64,000 bases of DNA from Riemerella anatipestifer_F (GCF_037861325.1 NZ_JAFELW010000005.1), one strand, 5' to 3'; positions 35,119 to 44,685 are shown, counted from the first letter of the stretch. Notes: generated by a model from the letters alone, not told the origin. Program-made: numbers and translations.

Positions 35119-36450
35119 CTACTGAGCATTTTCGTCGCCTCTGATAATCAAAAAAATGGTTTTTAATATAATTACAATATCTAAACTTATGCTCCAATTT
35201 TTAATATAAAAAACATCGGCTAGTAGCCTTTTTTTCATCTTTTCATCTAGATTTTCTCCACCATCACCTCTCAAACCATTTACTTGAGCTAGCCCTGTTA
35301 TCCCTGGTTTTACCAAACTTCGTGTACTGTATTGCTCTATTTGGGATTTATAAAAATCATCTACAGAAAGCATATGAGGACGTGGACCTACCACAGACAT
35401 ATCTCCAAACAGAACATTTATAAATTGAGGCATTTCATCAAGGCTGGTTTTTCTAAGAAACCTCCCCACTTTTGTAACTCTTTTCTCACAAGATTGATGG
35501 TCATCAACCATTGTTCTGAATTTAAAACATTGGAAGACTTTCTCCCGGTAACCATATCTTTTTTGTATAAATAAGACAGGGCTACCGCTTTCTAACCAAA
35601 TAAAAAATGAGATAATAGGGAAAAGCCAAATACCCACAAACACCAATACTAAAATTGAAAATAAAATATCAAATAACCTTTTAATTATTTGATTACTAAC
35701 AAAACTTAGCGGATATCTTTCTGGAATAAGCACAGGCGATATTCCAAAATATTGTAGATGGTAGTTAAAAAAACTTTGGTTAAAGGTGTTGGGCACTAAG
35801 TTTACATTAACTTTATGTATTTCTGCCAATTTTAGAATTTCTTTTATTTGGTTTGCTTCATTTTCTGAAGATAAAAATAATGTATCTATACCATTGGTTT
35901 TCCAAAAAAGAGTAAGCTCTTGCTCGGTGATATTTCCATTAAAACTATATACTTTATAGCCATAATCCTTACGCTCTAGAAGAGTTTGTTTTAAAATAGT
36001 AGAAAGATTATCAGCTGAAAAAAACATCACATTTCTGTGATTTTTACCTAGACTTCTATAATATTTAAGAAGAAAGAAAGTAAACGATTTAAATGATAGT
36101 ATCAAAATCAAGAAATACCCCCAGAAAGTTAATTCATTTTGACTGAAATTTACTTTTGTAGATAGTAACTCTAACATCCATATTCCTAAAAAGAAAAACA
36201 GAGCATGTTTTAAAACTCTTTCTAAATGAAGTGTATAAGTAAGTGTACGAGGAACATGGTACAAACGAGTGTAGCCACTCAGTAGTCCCCAAAATACGCA
36301 AACGACAGACAAGAAAATAAGGTTTTCAGTTCTCCACAGCCATTCTCCCTCTTTGTTAGGGAAAAGTATATAAAAACAAGTAAGTATAGCAAAAACATCT
36401 GCTCCTATAAATAAAAATTTTAAATATCTAGAATAGCGGATATTCTGCAT
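35119..36450 (-). CDS. Undecaprenyl-phosphate sugar phosphotransferase (WcaJ/PglC-type)
   Basis: Polyprenyl-phosphate hexose-1-phosphate transferase that starts assembly of exopolysaccharide or O-antigen repeat units. It has 443 residues: four N-terminal helices (about 10-115), a CoA-binding-like Rossmann domain (about 130-245), and a C-terminal bacterial sugar transferase domain after a re-entrant helix (about 265-290). The catalytic region shows FKFRTM, RKTSLDEMPQ and DMSVVGPRP. It is a lone gene with no glycan cluster around it in this window, eight bases from queE on the same strand. Confidence 0.9.
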   Translation of the reverse strand: MQNIRYSRYLKFLFIGADVFAILTCFYILFPNKEGEWLWRTENLIFLSVVCVFWGLLSGYTRLYHVPRTLTYTLHLERVLKHALFFFLGIWMLELLSTKVNFSQNELTFWGYFLILILSFKSFTFFLLKYYRSLGKNHRNVMFFSADNLSTILKQTLLERKDYGYKVYSFNGNITEQELTLFWKTNGIDTLFLSSENEANQIKEILKLAEIHKVNVNLVPNTFNQSFFNYHLQYFGISPVLIPERYPLSFVSNQIIKRLFDILFSILVLVFVGIWLFPIISFFIWLESGSPVLFIQKRYGYREKVFQCFKFRTMVDDHQSCEKRVTKVGRFLRKTSLDEMPQFINVLFGDMSVVGPRPHMLSVDDFYKSQIEQYSTRSLVKPGITGLAQVNGLRGDGGENLDEKMKKRLLADVFYIKNWSISLDIVIILKTIFLIIRGDENAQ

Positions 36451-36457
36451 TCGTATA

Positions 36458-37090
36458 CTATGGGATATTAAGATATTTGTGTGTTTGCACTGAAGCCTGC
36501 CATTTAGGATTTTCTAAAATATAATCAGTTATTTTAGGATACATTTCATCTCTTTTACTCCATTCGCTTTGGAGATAAAATTTACAATTTTGAGATACTT
36601 TAGAAGCTTGCTCTTCAGCAAACTTAAAATCGTGATTATTGAAAATAATTACTTTTAACTCATTTGCCTTTGCATAGATACTTTCTTTAGGTAAACCTGT
36701 TTTCTTAGGAGAAAGGCAAACCCAGTCTATATGCCCAGTCATTTCATAAGCACCAGAAGTTTCTATGTGTATAGTGCAACCTAAGTCTTTTAATTTTTTT
36801 GTAAGTATTTCTAAATTCCACATAAGTGGCTCTCCACCTGTCAAAACAATGGTTTTAGAATGGTTTGCTGCTATTTGGGCTACTTCTTCTGCGTCCATTA
36901 AAGGGTGCAAGTTAGGATCCCAACTTTCTTTAACATCACACCAATGACAACCAACATCACAACCTCCTAAACGAATAAAATATGCCGCTTTGCCCGTATG
37001 TGCTCCTTCGCCTTGTATTGTATAGAAATGCTCCATTACAGGGAGTAGTTTCCCTAACTTTAGTAATTCTTTTTCAGTATTAGTCATCAT
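36458..37090 (-). CDS. queE: 7-carboxy-7-deazaguanine synthase (radical SAM)
   Basis: Radical-SAM enzyme that contracts carboxy-tetrahydropterin to CDG for queuosine biosynthesis. The start at 37090 (or the next codon) gives about 210 residues beginning MMTNTEKELLKLG; an open extension upstream is Phe/Tyr-rich and improbable. The cluster motif is GGCDVGCHWC (CxxxCxxC), preceded by FYTIQGEGAHTGKAAYFIRL and followed by VLTGGEPLMW. It lies upstream of the sugar transferase with eight bases between them. Other queuosine genes are not in the window. Confidence 0.93.
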   Translation of the reverse strand: MMTNTEKELLKLGKLLPVMEHFYTIQGEGAHTGKAAYFIRLGGCDVGCHWCDVKESWDPNLHPLMDAEEVAQIAANHSKTIVLTGGEPLMWNLEILTKKLKDLGCTIHIETSGAYEMTGHIDWVCLSPKKTGLPKESIYAKANELKVIIFNNHDFKFAEEQASKVSQNCKFYLQSEWSKRDEMYPKITDYILENPKWQASVQTHKYLNIP

Positions 37091-37238
37091 TAAAAACCTA
37101 TTCTTTTGAATATGTAAATTGTAAAAACTCCCATAGAAGATTATAAACACAAATCTGCCACAAAAGTAGTGATTTTAACTTAAGCCACTAGGAAATATTA
37201 AGGAAAAACGCAATAATATCGTAATAATAATAGAAGAC

Positions 37239-37763
37239 TTACACCTCAAATACTTCTAGAAGTCCTTCTGGTAATTGCATAGAAATTACTTTTTCATCTC
37301 TATTAACATTCAGAATCCAATCTTTGATAATAGGAATGATAACCTCTTTACTTTTATTATTAAGGATAAAATAATGTTGTGCGGTTTGGTCGTTAATCTC
37401 TTTGATTGAACCACAAAAGTTTTCAGCCTCATCAAAAACATCAAAACCTATTACTTCGTGGTAATAAAACTGATTCCCCTTCAATGGAGGTAAAGTAGAA
37501 AGTGGTAAAAAAACACTTTTACCCAGTGCTTGTTCTATCATAGCATCAGACACATTTTTAAAAGTAATGATTTTAGAGTCTGATTTTTGCCACTGTTGTT
37601 TTTCTATAAAAAAAGGAACCAATAATCCGTTGATTTCAACGAATATTGATTCCAATTTGTTGTAAAATTCGGGTTGGTCTGTATCTAATTTTAAGATAAC
37701 ATTTCCCGAAAGACCATGCTTACGAGTGATTTTTCCAAGAAAATAGCAATCCTCCTTTCGCAT
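37239..37763 (-). CDS. rimM: Ribosome maturation factor RimM
   Basis: Binds protein S19 and helps mature the 30S head domain. It has 174 residues: an N-terminal RimM barrel (GKITRKHGLSGNVILK, about 9-24) and a C-terminal PRC-barrel-like domain (YYHEVIGFDVFDE..., with IPIIKDWIL near 155). It follows rpsP by 17 bases on the minus strand, the conserved rpsP-rimM order. Confidence 0.95.
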   Translation of the reverse strand: MRKEDCYFLGKITRKHGLSGNVILKLDTDQPEFYNKLESIFVEINGLLVPFFIEKQQWQKSDSKIITFKNVSDAMIEQALGKSVFLPLSTLPPLKGNQFYYHEVIGFDVFDEAENFCGSIKEINDQTAQHYFILNNKSKEVIIPIIKDWILNVNRDEKVISMQLPEGLLEVFEV

Positions 37764-37780
37764 GATTAAATTTTTAATTC

Positions 37781-38314
37781 TTAAGCTTCTGCTTCGTTTT
37801 CTTCAGCTGCAGGAGCTTCTGTACTTTCTTCAGCAACTTCTTCCGCTGGTTCTGCAGTAGCTTCAGCTTCTTTTCTAGCATTTAGTCTAGCCTCGCTTAC
37901 TTTTTGCTCAGCTTCTAGTGCAGCTTTCTTAGCTTCTTCTTTAGATTTAGCTAAGTTTTCTTTTTTACCTTGTACTTTAGCTTCTTTTTCTTCTAACCAA
38001 GCATTGAATCTTTTCTCTGCTTCAGCTTCATCAAAAGCACCTTTAGCTACTCCTCCAAGTAAATGTTTCTTGTAAAGAGCTCCTTTGTAAGATAGGATAG
38101 CTCTAGCAGTATCTGTAGGCTGAGCCCCTTTGTTTAACCAATCTACCGCTGCATTTACATCTAAATCAATAGTAGCTGGGTTAGTAATTGGGTTGTAAGT
38201 TCCTAGTTTTTGGATGAATCTACCATCTCTCTTTGCTCTAGAATCTGCAACCACGATGTGGTAAAACGGTTTTCCTTTTTTACCGTGTCTTTGTAATCTA
38301 ATTTTTACTGACAT
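37781..38314 (-). CDS. rpsP: 30S ribosomal protein S16 with long C-terminal extension
   Basis: Ribosomal protein of the 30S body. The first 80 residues are a standard S16 (VKIRLQRHGKKGKPFYHIVV, then DSRAKRDGRFIQKLGTYNP). They are followed by an extension of about 95 residues rich in Ala, Glu and Lys, ending in a very acidic tail (AEPAEEVAEESTEAPAAEE). E. coli S16 has 82 residues; such extensions occur in Bacteroidota. The extension is predicted to be helical, then disordered. It has a strong own promoter and heads the rpsP-rimM operon. Confidence 0.96.
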   Translation of the reverse strand: MSVKIRLQRHGKKGKPFYHIVVADSRAKRDGRFIQKLGTYNPITNPATIDLDVNAAVDWLNKGAQPTDTARAILSYKGALYKKHLLGGVAKGAFDEAEAEKRFNAWLEEKEAKVQGKKENLAKSKEEAKKAALEAEQKVSEARLNARKEAEATAEPAEEVAEESTEAPAAEENEAEA

Positions 38315-38360
38315 AAAATATTGATTTTATGGGATCTCGTCCCTGTTAATAATTAGTTGG

Positions 38361-38391
38361 CAAAAGTAATATTTTTTTTTGAATTAGCCAA
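38361..38391 (-). promoter_or_regulatory. rpsP-rimM promoter
   Basis: On the minus strand TTG (38391-38389), a 20-base spacer and TACTTTTG (38368-38361): a full consensus match, 46 bases before the start codon. Confidence 0.7.
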
Positions 38392-38399
38392 CACAAAAT

Positions 38400-38753
38400 T
38401 TACTGTTTTATAATTTGTGTAACCTGTTGAGTATTATCACTTAAAGTATATTTTATAAGATACTTACCGTATATAAGCTTATCTAATCTAATTTCAACAT
38501 AATTTGAATTAGGAAAAACCTCCATTACTTGGGCTCCAACTATAGAGTAAAAAGTAACACTTTTAACCCTAGTTAATGGATTTTTAGTTTTTAATACAAT
38601 GAAATCCTTAGCTGGGTTAGGGTAAGCTACCACAAGAGCGTCATCAGATTTTTGTTGATTATTGATATAATCTCTTACATTCTGAGCCTTCATGGTAGAA
38701 GGTAATCCAAAAAATGCAATTGATAAAAATATAGAGAATAAAAATTGTTTCAT
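38400..38753 (-). CDS. Small secreted protein consisting almost only of a T9SS sorting domain
   Basis: A 117-residue protein: signal peptide MKQFLFSIFLSIAFFGLPSTMKAQ, a linker of about 20 residues, then a type A T9SS C-terminal domain from VVAYPNPAKDFIVLK to the end (about residues 41-117), with the usual GKYLIKY segment. There is no cargo domain. The sorting signal itself is therefore the mature protein. It is divergent from hemB and monocistronic. It could be a decoy, a small surface protein or the remnant of a larger one; the short linker and intact signal argue against simple decay. Confidence 0.78.
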   Translation of the reverse strand: MKQFLFSIFLSIAFFGLPSTMKAQNVRDYINNQQKSDDALVVAYPNPAKDFIVLKTKNPLTRVKSVTFYSIVGAQVMEVFPNSNYVEIRLDKLIYGKYLIKYTLSDNTQQVTQIIKQ

Positions 38754-38830
38754 AGTATTGATTTAAAAATATTTACAAATATATCTAAAATAAAATCAGC
38801 TTACAAGATTTAATTCTGCTAAAGTCTTGT

Positions 38831-38838
38831 TAAATTTG
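38831..38838 (+). promoter_or_regulatory. -7 box of hemB
   Basis: TAAATTTG, exact consensus, 22 bases before the hemB ATG. Confidence 0.6.
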
Positions 38839-38860
38839 CACAACAAATACAATTCCAAAA

Positions 38861-39853
38861 ATGATTATATATTCAAGAAATAGAAGATTAAGACGAAATG
38901 ACAGCCTTAGAAGTCTTGTAAGAGAGAGCCATCTTTCAGCATCTGATTTTGTAATGCCTATGTTTGTGATGGAAGGAGAAAAGAAACAAGAAGCTATCCC
39001 TTCTATGCCTGGTATCTATCGTAGAAGTATCGATTTAACGGTGGAAGAATGTAAAGAGCTATTTGCTTTGGGTGTGAAAGCGGTTAATATCTATATGAAG
39101 GTTTCAGACCATCTCAAAGATAATGCAGGAACAGAGGCATGGAATCCTAATGGATTGATGCAAAACACCATAAGAGCTATTAAGGAAGCTGTTCCAGAAA
39201 TGGTAGTAATGCCTGATGTAGCTTTAGACCCTTACTCTATCTATGGACACGATGGTATTGTAACTAATGGTGAAGTGGATAATGATGCTACGGTGGAAGC
39301 TTTGGTTAAAATGTCAATTTCACAAGCTGAAGCTGGAGCGGATATTGTAGCACCAAGTGATATGATGGACGGTAGAGTAATGGCTATAAGAGAAGGATTA
39401 GAGGAAAATGGCTTTCATAATGTAGGTATTTTGTCTTATGCAGCTAAATATGCAAGTTCTTTCTATGGACCTTTCAGAAGTGCGTTGGACAGTGCTCCGA
39501 AGGAAACTGCAAACATTCCTAAAGATAAAAAAACTTATCAAATGGATTTTCATAATACTAGAGAAGCTATAAATGAGGTAATTAAAGATGTAGAAGAAGG
39601 TGCGGATATTGTTATGATAAAGCCGGGAATGCCTTGTCTGGATATTGTTTCTAGGGTTAGAGAACTAATAGATATTCCTATTGCTGTGTATCAAGTAAGT
39701 GGAGAATATGCTATGCTAAAAGCTGCGTCGCAGAATGGCTGGCTAGATAATGATAATGTCTTAATCGAAAGCCTTACTTGCTTTAAGAGAGCTGGGGCTG
39801 ATATGATATTTACCTATGCAGCAAAAGAAGCCGCAATGCTTCTACAGAAATAA
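38861..39853 (+). CDS. hemB: Delta-aminolevulinic acid dehydratase (porphobilinogen synthase)
   Basis: Condenses two 5-aminolevulinates to porphobilinogen in haem synthesis. It has 330 residues. The two active-site lysines lie in SYAAKYASSFYGPFR and in VMIKPGMP (K254), the Schiff-base residue. The metal-binding region (MPDVALDPYSIYGHDGI) has Asp/Tyr in place of the three cysteines of the zinc enzymes, which points to a Mg2+-type enzyme. It is a single gene with its own promoter and terminator. Confidence 0.97.
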   Translation: MIIYSRNRRLRRNDSLRSLVRESHLSASDFVMPMFVMEGEKKQEAIPSMPGIYRRSIDLTVEECKELFALGVKAVNIYMKVSDHLKDNAGTEAWNPNGLMQNTIRAIKEAVPEMVVMPDVALDPYSIYGHDGIVTNGEVDNDATVEALVKMSISQAEAGADIVAPSDMMDGRVMAIREGLEENGFHNVGILSYAAKYASSFYGPFRSALDSAPKETANIPKDKKTYQMDFHNTREAINEVIKDVEEGADIVMIKPGMPCLDIVSRVRELIDIPIAVYQVSGEYAMLKAASQNGWLDNDNVLIESLTCFKRAGADMIFTYAAKEAAMLLQK

Positions 39854-39857
39854 AACA

Positions 39858-39892
39858 AAATAGCGACCGTTGAATTGTGGTCGCTATTTTTT
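39858..39892. terminator. Bidirectional terminator between hemB and murI
   Basis: Eleven-base stem AAATAGCGACC / GGTCGCTATTT with a T7 tail, between convergent genes. Confidence 0.9.
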
Positions 39893-40728
39893 TAAAGTAT
39901 TTTAAGTTCTAAATCTATACTCTTCCCAAAAAACTTTTTAGATATTTTTTCAAAATTTTTAGTCAAATCTGAAAGGTAAAACTTCATCTCTGTTGCTTTC
40001 TGTTCAGAATTAAGTAAATGATGTTTTTCTAAAGAGATTTTAATGTAATTAGCCACAATACTAGGCGAATCAATCACTCTTACTCTGCTACCATAATATT
40101 GCTTAATTTCCTCTAATAATAGTGGATAATGCGTACACCCTAAAATTAGTGTTTCAATGTTTTTTAATTTATTATTACTTAAATAATGATACAAAATAGA
40201 ATGAGTAATAGGGTGGTTTTTAAAACCTTCTTCTATCGCTGGAACTAAAAGTGGCGTGGCTAGTTCATCTACCTTGATAAATTTATTAAAGCGTCTGATA
40301 CTTTTCTTGTAAATCCCTGCATTTACAGTAGCTTTAGTTGCAATAACCCCCACATTAGTATGGATTTCATAAGCTATTTTCTCTGCAACAGGATTAACCA
40401 CATCAAAAACAATCGCTCTATTCCCTACCAATTCTTTAACTTCTTTCAGGGCGTTAGCCGTAGCAGAGTTACAAGCGATTACGATGGCTTTACAGTTTTG
40501 CTCTAGCAAAAACTCGGCTATTTTTTCTGAAAATCTAACAATGGCTTCTTTAGATTTATCTCCGTAAGGTAAATGTTTGGTATCCCCAAAATAGATGATG
40601 TTTTCGTGAGGCATTTGCCTTTTGATTTCTTTGGCCACGGTAAGTCCTCCCACACCAGAATCAAACACACCTATAGGTTGCTGAGGAGAGAGGTTATCTA
40701 CCAACATTAAATGATTCGTATGTTTCAA
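39892..40728 (-). CDS. murI: Glutamate racemase
   Basis: Cofactor-free racemase that supplies D-glutamate for peptidoglycan. It has 278 residues (270 if it starts at the second Met). The catalytic cysteines are in IACNSATAN and LGCTHYPLL; the N-terminal FDSGVGGLTVAKE and YFGDTKHLPYG are family signatures. It is a single gene convergent with hemB. No frameshift or missing residue. Confidence 0.95.
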   Translation of the reverse strand: MKHTNHLMLVDNLSPQQPIGVFDSGVGGLTVAKEIKRQMPHENIIYFGDTKHLPYGDKSKEAIVRFSEKIAEFLLEQNCKAIVIACNSATANALKEVKELVGNRAIVFDVVNPVAEKIAYEIHTNVGVIATKATVNAGIYKKSIRRFNKFIKVDELATPLLVPAIEEGFKNHPITHSILYHYLSNNKLKNIETLILGCTHYPLLLEEIKQYYGSRVRVIDSPSIVANYIKISLEKHHLLNSEQKATEMKFYLSDLTKNFEKISKKFFGKSIDLELKIL

Positions 40729-40788
40729 TGCTAATTCTTTAGATTACAAAAATAAGGATTTTTAGCGTTGAATATTGTTTATTGAAAA

Positions 40789-41742
40789 TTATAAGGAGAG
40801 TTTTATATTATCAAAATTTCTAAAACCGTTGAGGAAATCTTTCACAGGCATTCTTTTTTTGCCTTGCAGTTGTAGTTCTTCAGGGAAATAGATGCCATCT
40901 TTAGTATAGATTTTAAAACTATTTTTAGTTATTTCAATTTCTCCAGCTTGGTGAGAGTGTTCAGATGGTTGAAAATAACCCGTGTAAATTTTAAGCGATT
41001 TTTCTTCTTCTCCAATTTTGATGTTGGTAAAAGCAGCAGGGTAGGGAGATAGACCTCGTACAAAGTTATGCAGATTCACTCCTGTGTCATTCCAATTGAT
41101 TTTGGTGTCTTCTTTAAAGATTTTGAAAGCATTTTTAGGTTCGGCTACAATAGGTTGAGGTTGCTCTGTAATACTATTAGCAGATAAGCCGTCTAGGGTT
41201 TCTACAATGAGTTCGCCACCTATGGTCATAAGTCTGTCGTGTAGGCTTCCTGCGTCTTCATCAGGAGCAATACTTAGCTCTTTTTGCAGGAGAATGTTAC
41301 CTTCATCTATTTTTTCGTTGATGAAAAAAGTAGTAACGCCTGTGGTGGTTTCTCCATTGATAATAGCGAAATTGATAGGAGCCGCACCTCTATAATCAGG
41401 CAACAATGAAGCGTGTAGGTTAAAGGTACCCAAACGAGGAATTTCAAACAAAACTTTCGGCATCATACGGAACGCCACTACTACGAAAACATCGGCTTCT
41501 AGCTGCTTCATTGCTTCTAGAAAGTCAGGATTTCTAAGTTTTTCTGGCTGATAGATGGGCAGACCTTGCTCTAGTGCATATTCTTTAACAGGCGAAGGTG
41601 TTATTTTTTGACCTCTTCCGCTGGCTTTGTCGGCTACTGTAACCACACCCACTACTTGGTGCTGAGAGTGGTGTATGGCTTCTAAGCTGTGTTTAGCAAA
41701 ATCTGGTGTTCCGAAGAATACTACTTTTAAAGGTTTTGTCAT
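40789..41742 (-). CDS. fmt: Methionyl-tRNA formyltransferase
   Basis: Formylates initiator Met-tRNA. It has 317 residues: N-terminal formyltransferase domain (FFGTPDFAKHSLEAI; catalytic LHASLLPDYRGAAPIN) and the C-terminal OB-like domain that grips the tRNA. Its ATG overlaps the recQ stop by four bases (ATGA), so recQ-fmt are coupled. The usual neighbour def is not present here. Confidence 0.96.
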   Translation of the reverse strand: MTKPLKVVFFGTPDFAKHSLEAIHHSQHQVVGVVTVADKASGRGQKITPSPVKEYALEQGLPIYQPEKLRNPDFLEAMKQLEADVFVVVAFRMMPKVLFEIPRLGTFNLHASLLPDYRGAAPINFAIINGETTTGVTTFFINEKIDEGNILLQKELSIAPDEDAGSLHDRLMTIGGELIVETLDGLSANSITEQPQPIVAEPKNAFKIFKEDTKINWNDTGVNLHNFVRGLSPYPAAFTNIKIGEEEKSLKIYTGYFQPSEHSHQAGEIEITKNSFKIYTKDGIYFPEELQLQGKKRMPVKDFLNGFRNFDNIKLSL

Positions 41743-43643
41743 GAGTTTATTGTATAAGTTTTATAGTTAAGCATTTTAATTTTATCGGTATCTAGCAGAA
41801 GAATCACTTGTTCTAATAGCTTTTCTCTCGATAGATGTGGTATCTGTGCCGAAAGTTCTTCCAAAGTACAAGGTTTTACTGCTAAAACTTTAAGTATCGG
41901 GTTTTGGGCTGAAGATAGAGAAGTTTTACGAGATAAACAAACCGAACATTGTCCACAATTTTGAGCCTTTTTCTCTCCGAAATAAGACAATATCATTTTC
42001 ATTTTACAATACTTTTCGGATTGAACAAAAAACTTCATTTCTTCCCATTTCTGAACTTTGTTTTTTTGTATTTCTAGAAAAAGATGCCACCATTTACCAC
42101 CAAAACTTGCATTATCTCTAGGAATAAGAAATCTAATACTAGCTAAAGCCCCATCTATATAGTTAATATAGTCTTTGTCGGCAAGTTCTAGTAGGCGTTT
42201 TTTTAGTTCGGTAGGATTAGTATTGATTTTATGAGCTAAATGCTCTTCTCTAAAGCTAACTTTATGATGCGAAAATCCAGATAGATGTCTTAACAACATT
42301 TCTATAAAATAGGCATCTTGTGGAGCTAGACTTTCAAAGTCTTCTACCTCTATGTTTAGCTCTATGCTAGATTTAGATTTAAGGTTGTTATAATAGATGA
42401 TTTCTTGATTATGCAGGAAACTCAAAATATTTTTAAGCGAGGCTAAAGGTATTTTGGTAACCCGTTGCCATTGTCTAATATTAAACTGAAAAGTCTGTTC
42501 AGGAAGTTCAAAATCAGCTATCTGAAATAAAGAATAGAGGTAAGATATCGCCTTTTTAAAACTCTCTTTGTTAGGAATTTGTTGTTTGAATATTTCGTCA
42601 GAATTAGAAAGTTCATACTCGTTCCATAGCAGATAGGCGAGGGCTGGTTCGCCATCTCTACCTCCTCTTCCAATTTCTTGGTAATAGTTTTCTACCGAAT
42701 TAGGCGGAGAAAGGTGTATCACATATCGTACATCATCTTTGTCTATACCCATACCAAAAGCATTGGTAGCCACTAGAACTCCATTGTTAGAATGTAGCCA
42801 CTGATTCTGTTTTTGGTGTTTTTCTTTAAGTGGCAGTCCAGCGTGGTAAAAATCAACATTAGGAATTCCGTTGTGCTGCAGGAATTCTGTGAGTTGTTGA
42901 GTTTCCTTTCTCGTAGAAGCGTATATAATTCCCGAATAAGGGTGGTTTTTTACCAAATTTAAAATTCTAGAATATTTGTCGGAACACTCTTCTGTGTGTA
43001 TTTTAATATTTGTCCGTTCAAAACTCTTTTGGAAGATTTGTGGTGTTTTCAGATTGAGTTTAGATTTAATATCCTCCAATACCTTCGGAGTAGCCGTAGC
43101 CGTAAGAGCTAAAACGGGCAAATCTTTCAGTCGGTCTTTTCTAAATTTATAGATGTTTTGGTAGCTTGGGCGAAAGTCTTGTCCCCACTCGGAGATACAA
43201 TGGGCTTCGTCCACCGCTAAAAAAGACACTTTAATTTCTTCTATTTTTTGAAGAAAAAGACTGTTGGTAAGCCTTTCGGGAGATACAAATAGTATTTTGG
43301 TAGTTCCCTCAATACAAAGTGAATAGATTTGTTCTGCTTGGGCTTCGTCTAACTCTGAACTCAAATATTCGGCTTCTATCCCTTTGCTTTTTAGTTGATA
43401 TACTTGGTCTTTCATCAGAGCCAAAAGTGGAGAAACCACAATGCAAGTACCTTCTAAAACTAATGCCGGGAGCTGATAGCACAAAGATTTTCCGCCTCCT
43501 GTAGGCAAGAGAGCAAAAGTATCCTGCCCCATAATGATAGAGCTGATAATTTCTTCCTGCGGTTCTCTAAACTCTCGATAACCCCAGAAATGGGCAAGTG
43601 TATCATAGAGTAGTTTAGTGATATGTTCGGGTAACAGAGGCAT
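41739..43643 (-). CDS. recQ: ATP-dependent DNA helicase RecQ
   Basis: 3'-5' SF2 helicase of recombination and fork repair. It has 634 residues. Motif 0 region REPQEEIISSI, Walker A LLPTGGGKS (45-53), DEAH box in LAVDEAHCISEWGQDFRPSY, motif VI GRGGRDGEPA, then the RQC zinc-binding region (CKMKMILSYFG...CGQCSVC) and a winged helix. The C-terminal HRDC domain of longer RecQ proteins is absent; a short helical tail replaces it, as in RecQ-short forms. A TAATTTTG -7 box (minus strand, 43670-43663) lies 20 bases upstream. Confidence 0.94.
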   Translation of the reverse strand: MPLLPEHITKLLYDTLAHFWGYREFREPQEEIISSIIMGQDTFALLPTGGGKSLCYQLPALVLEGTCIVVSPLLALMKDQVYQLKSKGIEAEYLSSELDEAQAEQIYSLCIEGTTKILFVSPERLTNSLFLQKIEEIKVSFLAVDEAHCISEWGQDFRPSYQNIYKFRKDRLKDLPVLALTATATPKVLEDIKSKLNLKTPQIFQKSFERTNIKIHTEECSDKYSRILNLVKNHPYSGIIYASTRKETQQLTEFLQHNGIPNVDFYHAGLPLKEKHQKQNQWLHSNNGVLVATNAFGMGIDKDDVRYVIHLSPPNSVENYYQEIGRGGRDGEPALAYLLWNEYELSNSDEIFKQQIPNKESFKKAISYLYSLFQIADFELPEQTFQFNIRQWQRVTKIPLASLKNILSFLHNQEIIYYNNLKSKSSIELNIEVEDFESLAPQDAYFIEMLLRHLSGFSHHKVSFREEHLAHKINTNPTELKKRLLELADKDYINYIDGALASIRFLIPRDNASFGGKWWHLFLEIQKNKVQKWEEMKFFVQSEKYCKMKMILSYFGEKKAQNCGQCSVCLSRKTSLSSAQNPILKVLAVKPCTLEELSAQIPHLSREKLLEQVILLLDTDKIKMLNYKTYTINS

Positions 43644-43662
43644 TGTGTAATCTATTCTGCCT

Positions 43663-43670
43663 CAAAATTA
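43663..43670 (-). promoter_or_regulatory. -7 box of recQ-fmt
   Basis: TAATTTTG on the minus strand, exact TAnnTTTG match, 19 bases before the recQ start. Confidence 0.5.
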
Positions 43671-43686
43671 CGCTAAAATACCTACT

Positions 43687-43731
43687 CATACAAAAAATAC
43701 AAGGATTGAAATTACCAGAACTTCAATCCTT
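43687..43731 (-). terminator. Terminator after mdh
   Basis: On the minus strand AAGGATTGAA / TTCAATCCTT with an 11-base loop, followed by GTATTTTTTG. Confidence 0.85.
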
Positions 43732-43758
43732 ATATCAAGAAAATTTATATTATGGAAT

Positions 43759-44685
43759 TTAGAATTTTAAATCACCATTGATTTCTCTTACTGCATTAGC
43801 CGCAGTAGCGAATTTTTCTTTTTCAGCATCTGTTAAAGATATTTCCACGATTTTTTCAATACCGTTTTTACCAATAATTACAGGTACACCTAGGCAGATG
43901 TCGTTTTGTCCGTATTCTCCGTTAAGCATTACAGAACACGGAATCATTTTTTTCTGGTCGCAAGCAATAGCTTGAACAATGGTAGATACTGCCGCTCCTG
44001 GTGCATACCAAGCAGAAGTTCCTAATAATTTAGTAAGGGTAGCACCACCTACTTTAGTTTCTTCTACTACATAGTTTTGTTTTTCTTCGTTTAAAAATTC
44101 AGAAACAGATACTCCGTTTCTTGTCGCTTTACTTATTAGAGGAAGCATACCTGTGTCAGAGTGAGCTGCGATAACCATACCGTCTACATCAGAGATAGGG
44201 CATTCTAGGGCTTCTGCCAATCTGTATTTGAATCTAGCACTATCCAAAGCACCACCCATACCGATGATTCTCTCTTTAGGAAGACCAGAAGTTTTGTGAA
44301 CAAGGTAAGCCATAGTATCCATAGGGTTAGATACTACGATAATAATTACATTAGGAGAGTGCTTAATTAAGTTTTCTGTAACTTCTTTAACGATACCAGC
44401 ATTGATGCCGATAAGTTCTTCTCTCGTCATACCTGGTTTTCTAGGAATACCAGAAGTGATTACAGCTACTTGAGACCCAGCTGTTTTAGAATAGTCAGAA
44501 GTAGAGCCTGTGATTTTAGTGTCAAAACCATTAAGTGATGCGGTCTGCATCAAATCCATTGCTTTACCCTCTGCAAAACCTTCTTTGATGTCTACTAATA
44601 CAACTTCTGAACAGAAGTTTTTCATTGCGATATACTCAGCACAGCTAGCTCCTACAGCTCCTGCTCCTACTACGGTAACTTTCAT
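43759..44685 (-). CDS. mdh: Malate dehydrogenase (LDH-like group)
   Basis: NAD-dependent oxidation of malate to oxaloacetate in the TCA cycle. It has 308 residues: Rossmann GAGAVGASCA (7-16) with D32 selecting NAD. Substrate arginines are R82 and R88 in the mobile loop (GIPRKPGMTR) and R151, and the catalytic histidine is H175 in AAHSDTG. The arginine at loop position 82 marks it as a malate rather than a lactate enzyme. Own promoter and terminator. Confidence 0.96.
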   Translation of the reverse strand: MKVTVVGAGAVGASCAEYIAMKNFCSEVVLVDIKEGFAEGKAMDLMQTASLNGFDTKITGSTSDYSKTAGSQVAVITSGIPRKPGMTREELIGINAGIVKEVTENLIKHSPNVIIIVVSNPMDTMAYLVHKTSGLPKERIIGMGGALDSARFKYRLAEALECPISDVDGMVIAAHSDTGMLPLISKATRNGVSVSEFLNEEKQNYVVEETKVGGATLTKLLGTSAWYAPGAAVSTIVQAIACDQKKMIPCSVMLNGEYGQNDICLGVPVIIGKNGIEKIVEISLTDAEKEKFATAANAVREINGDLKF

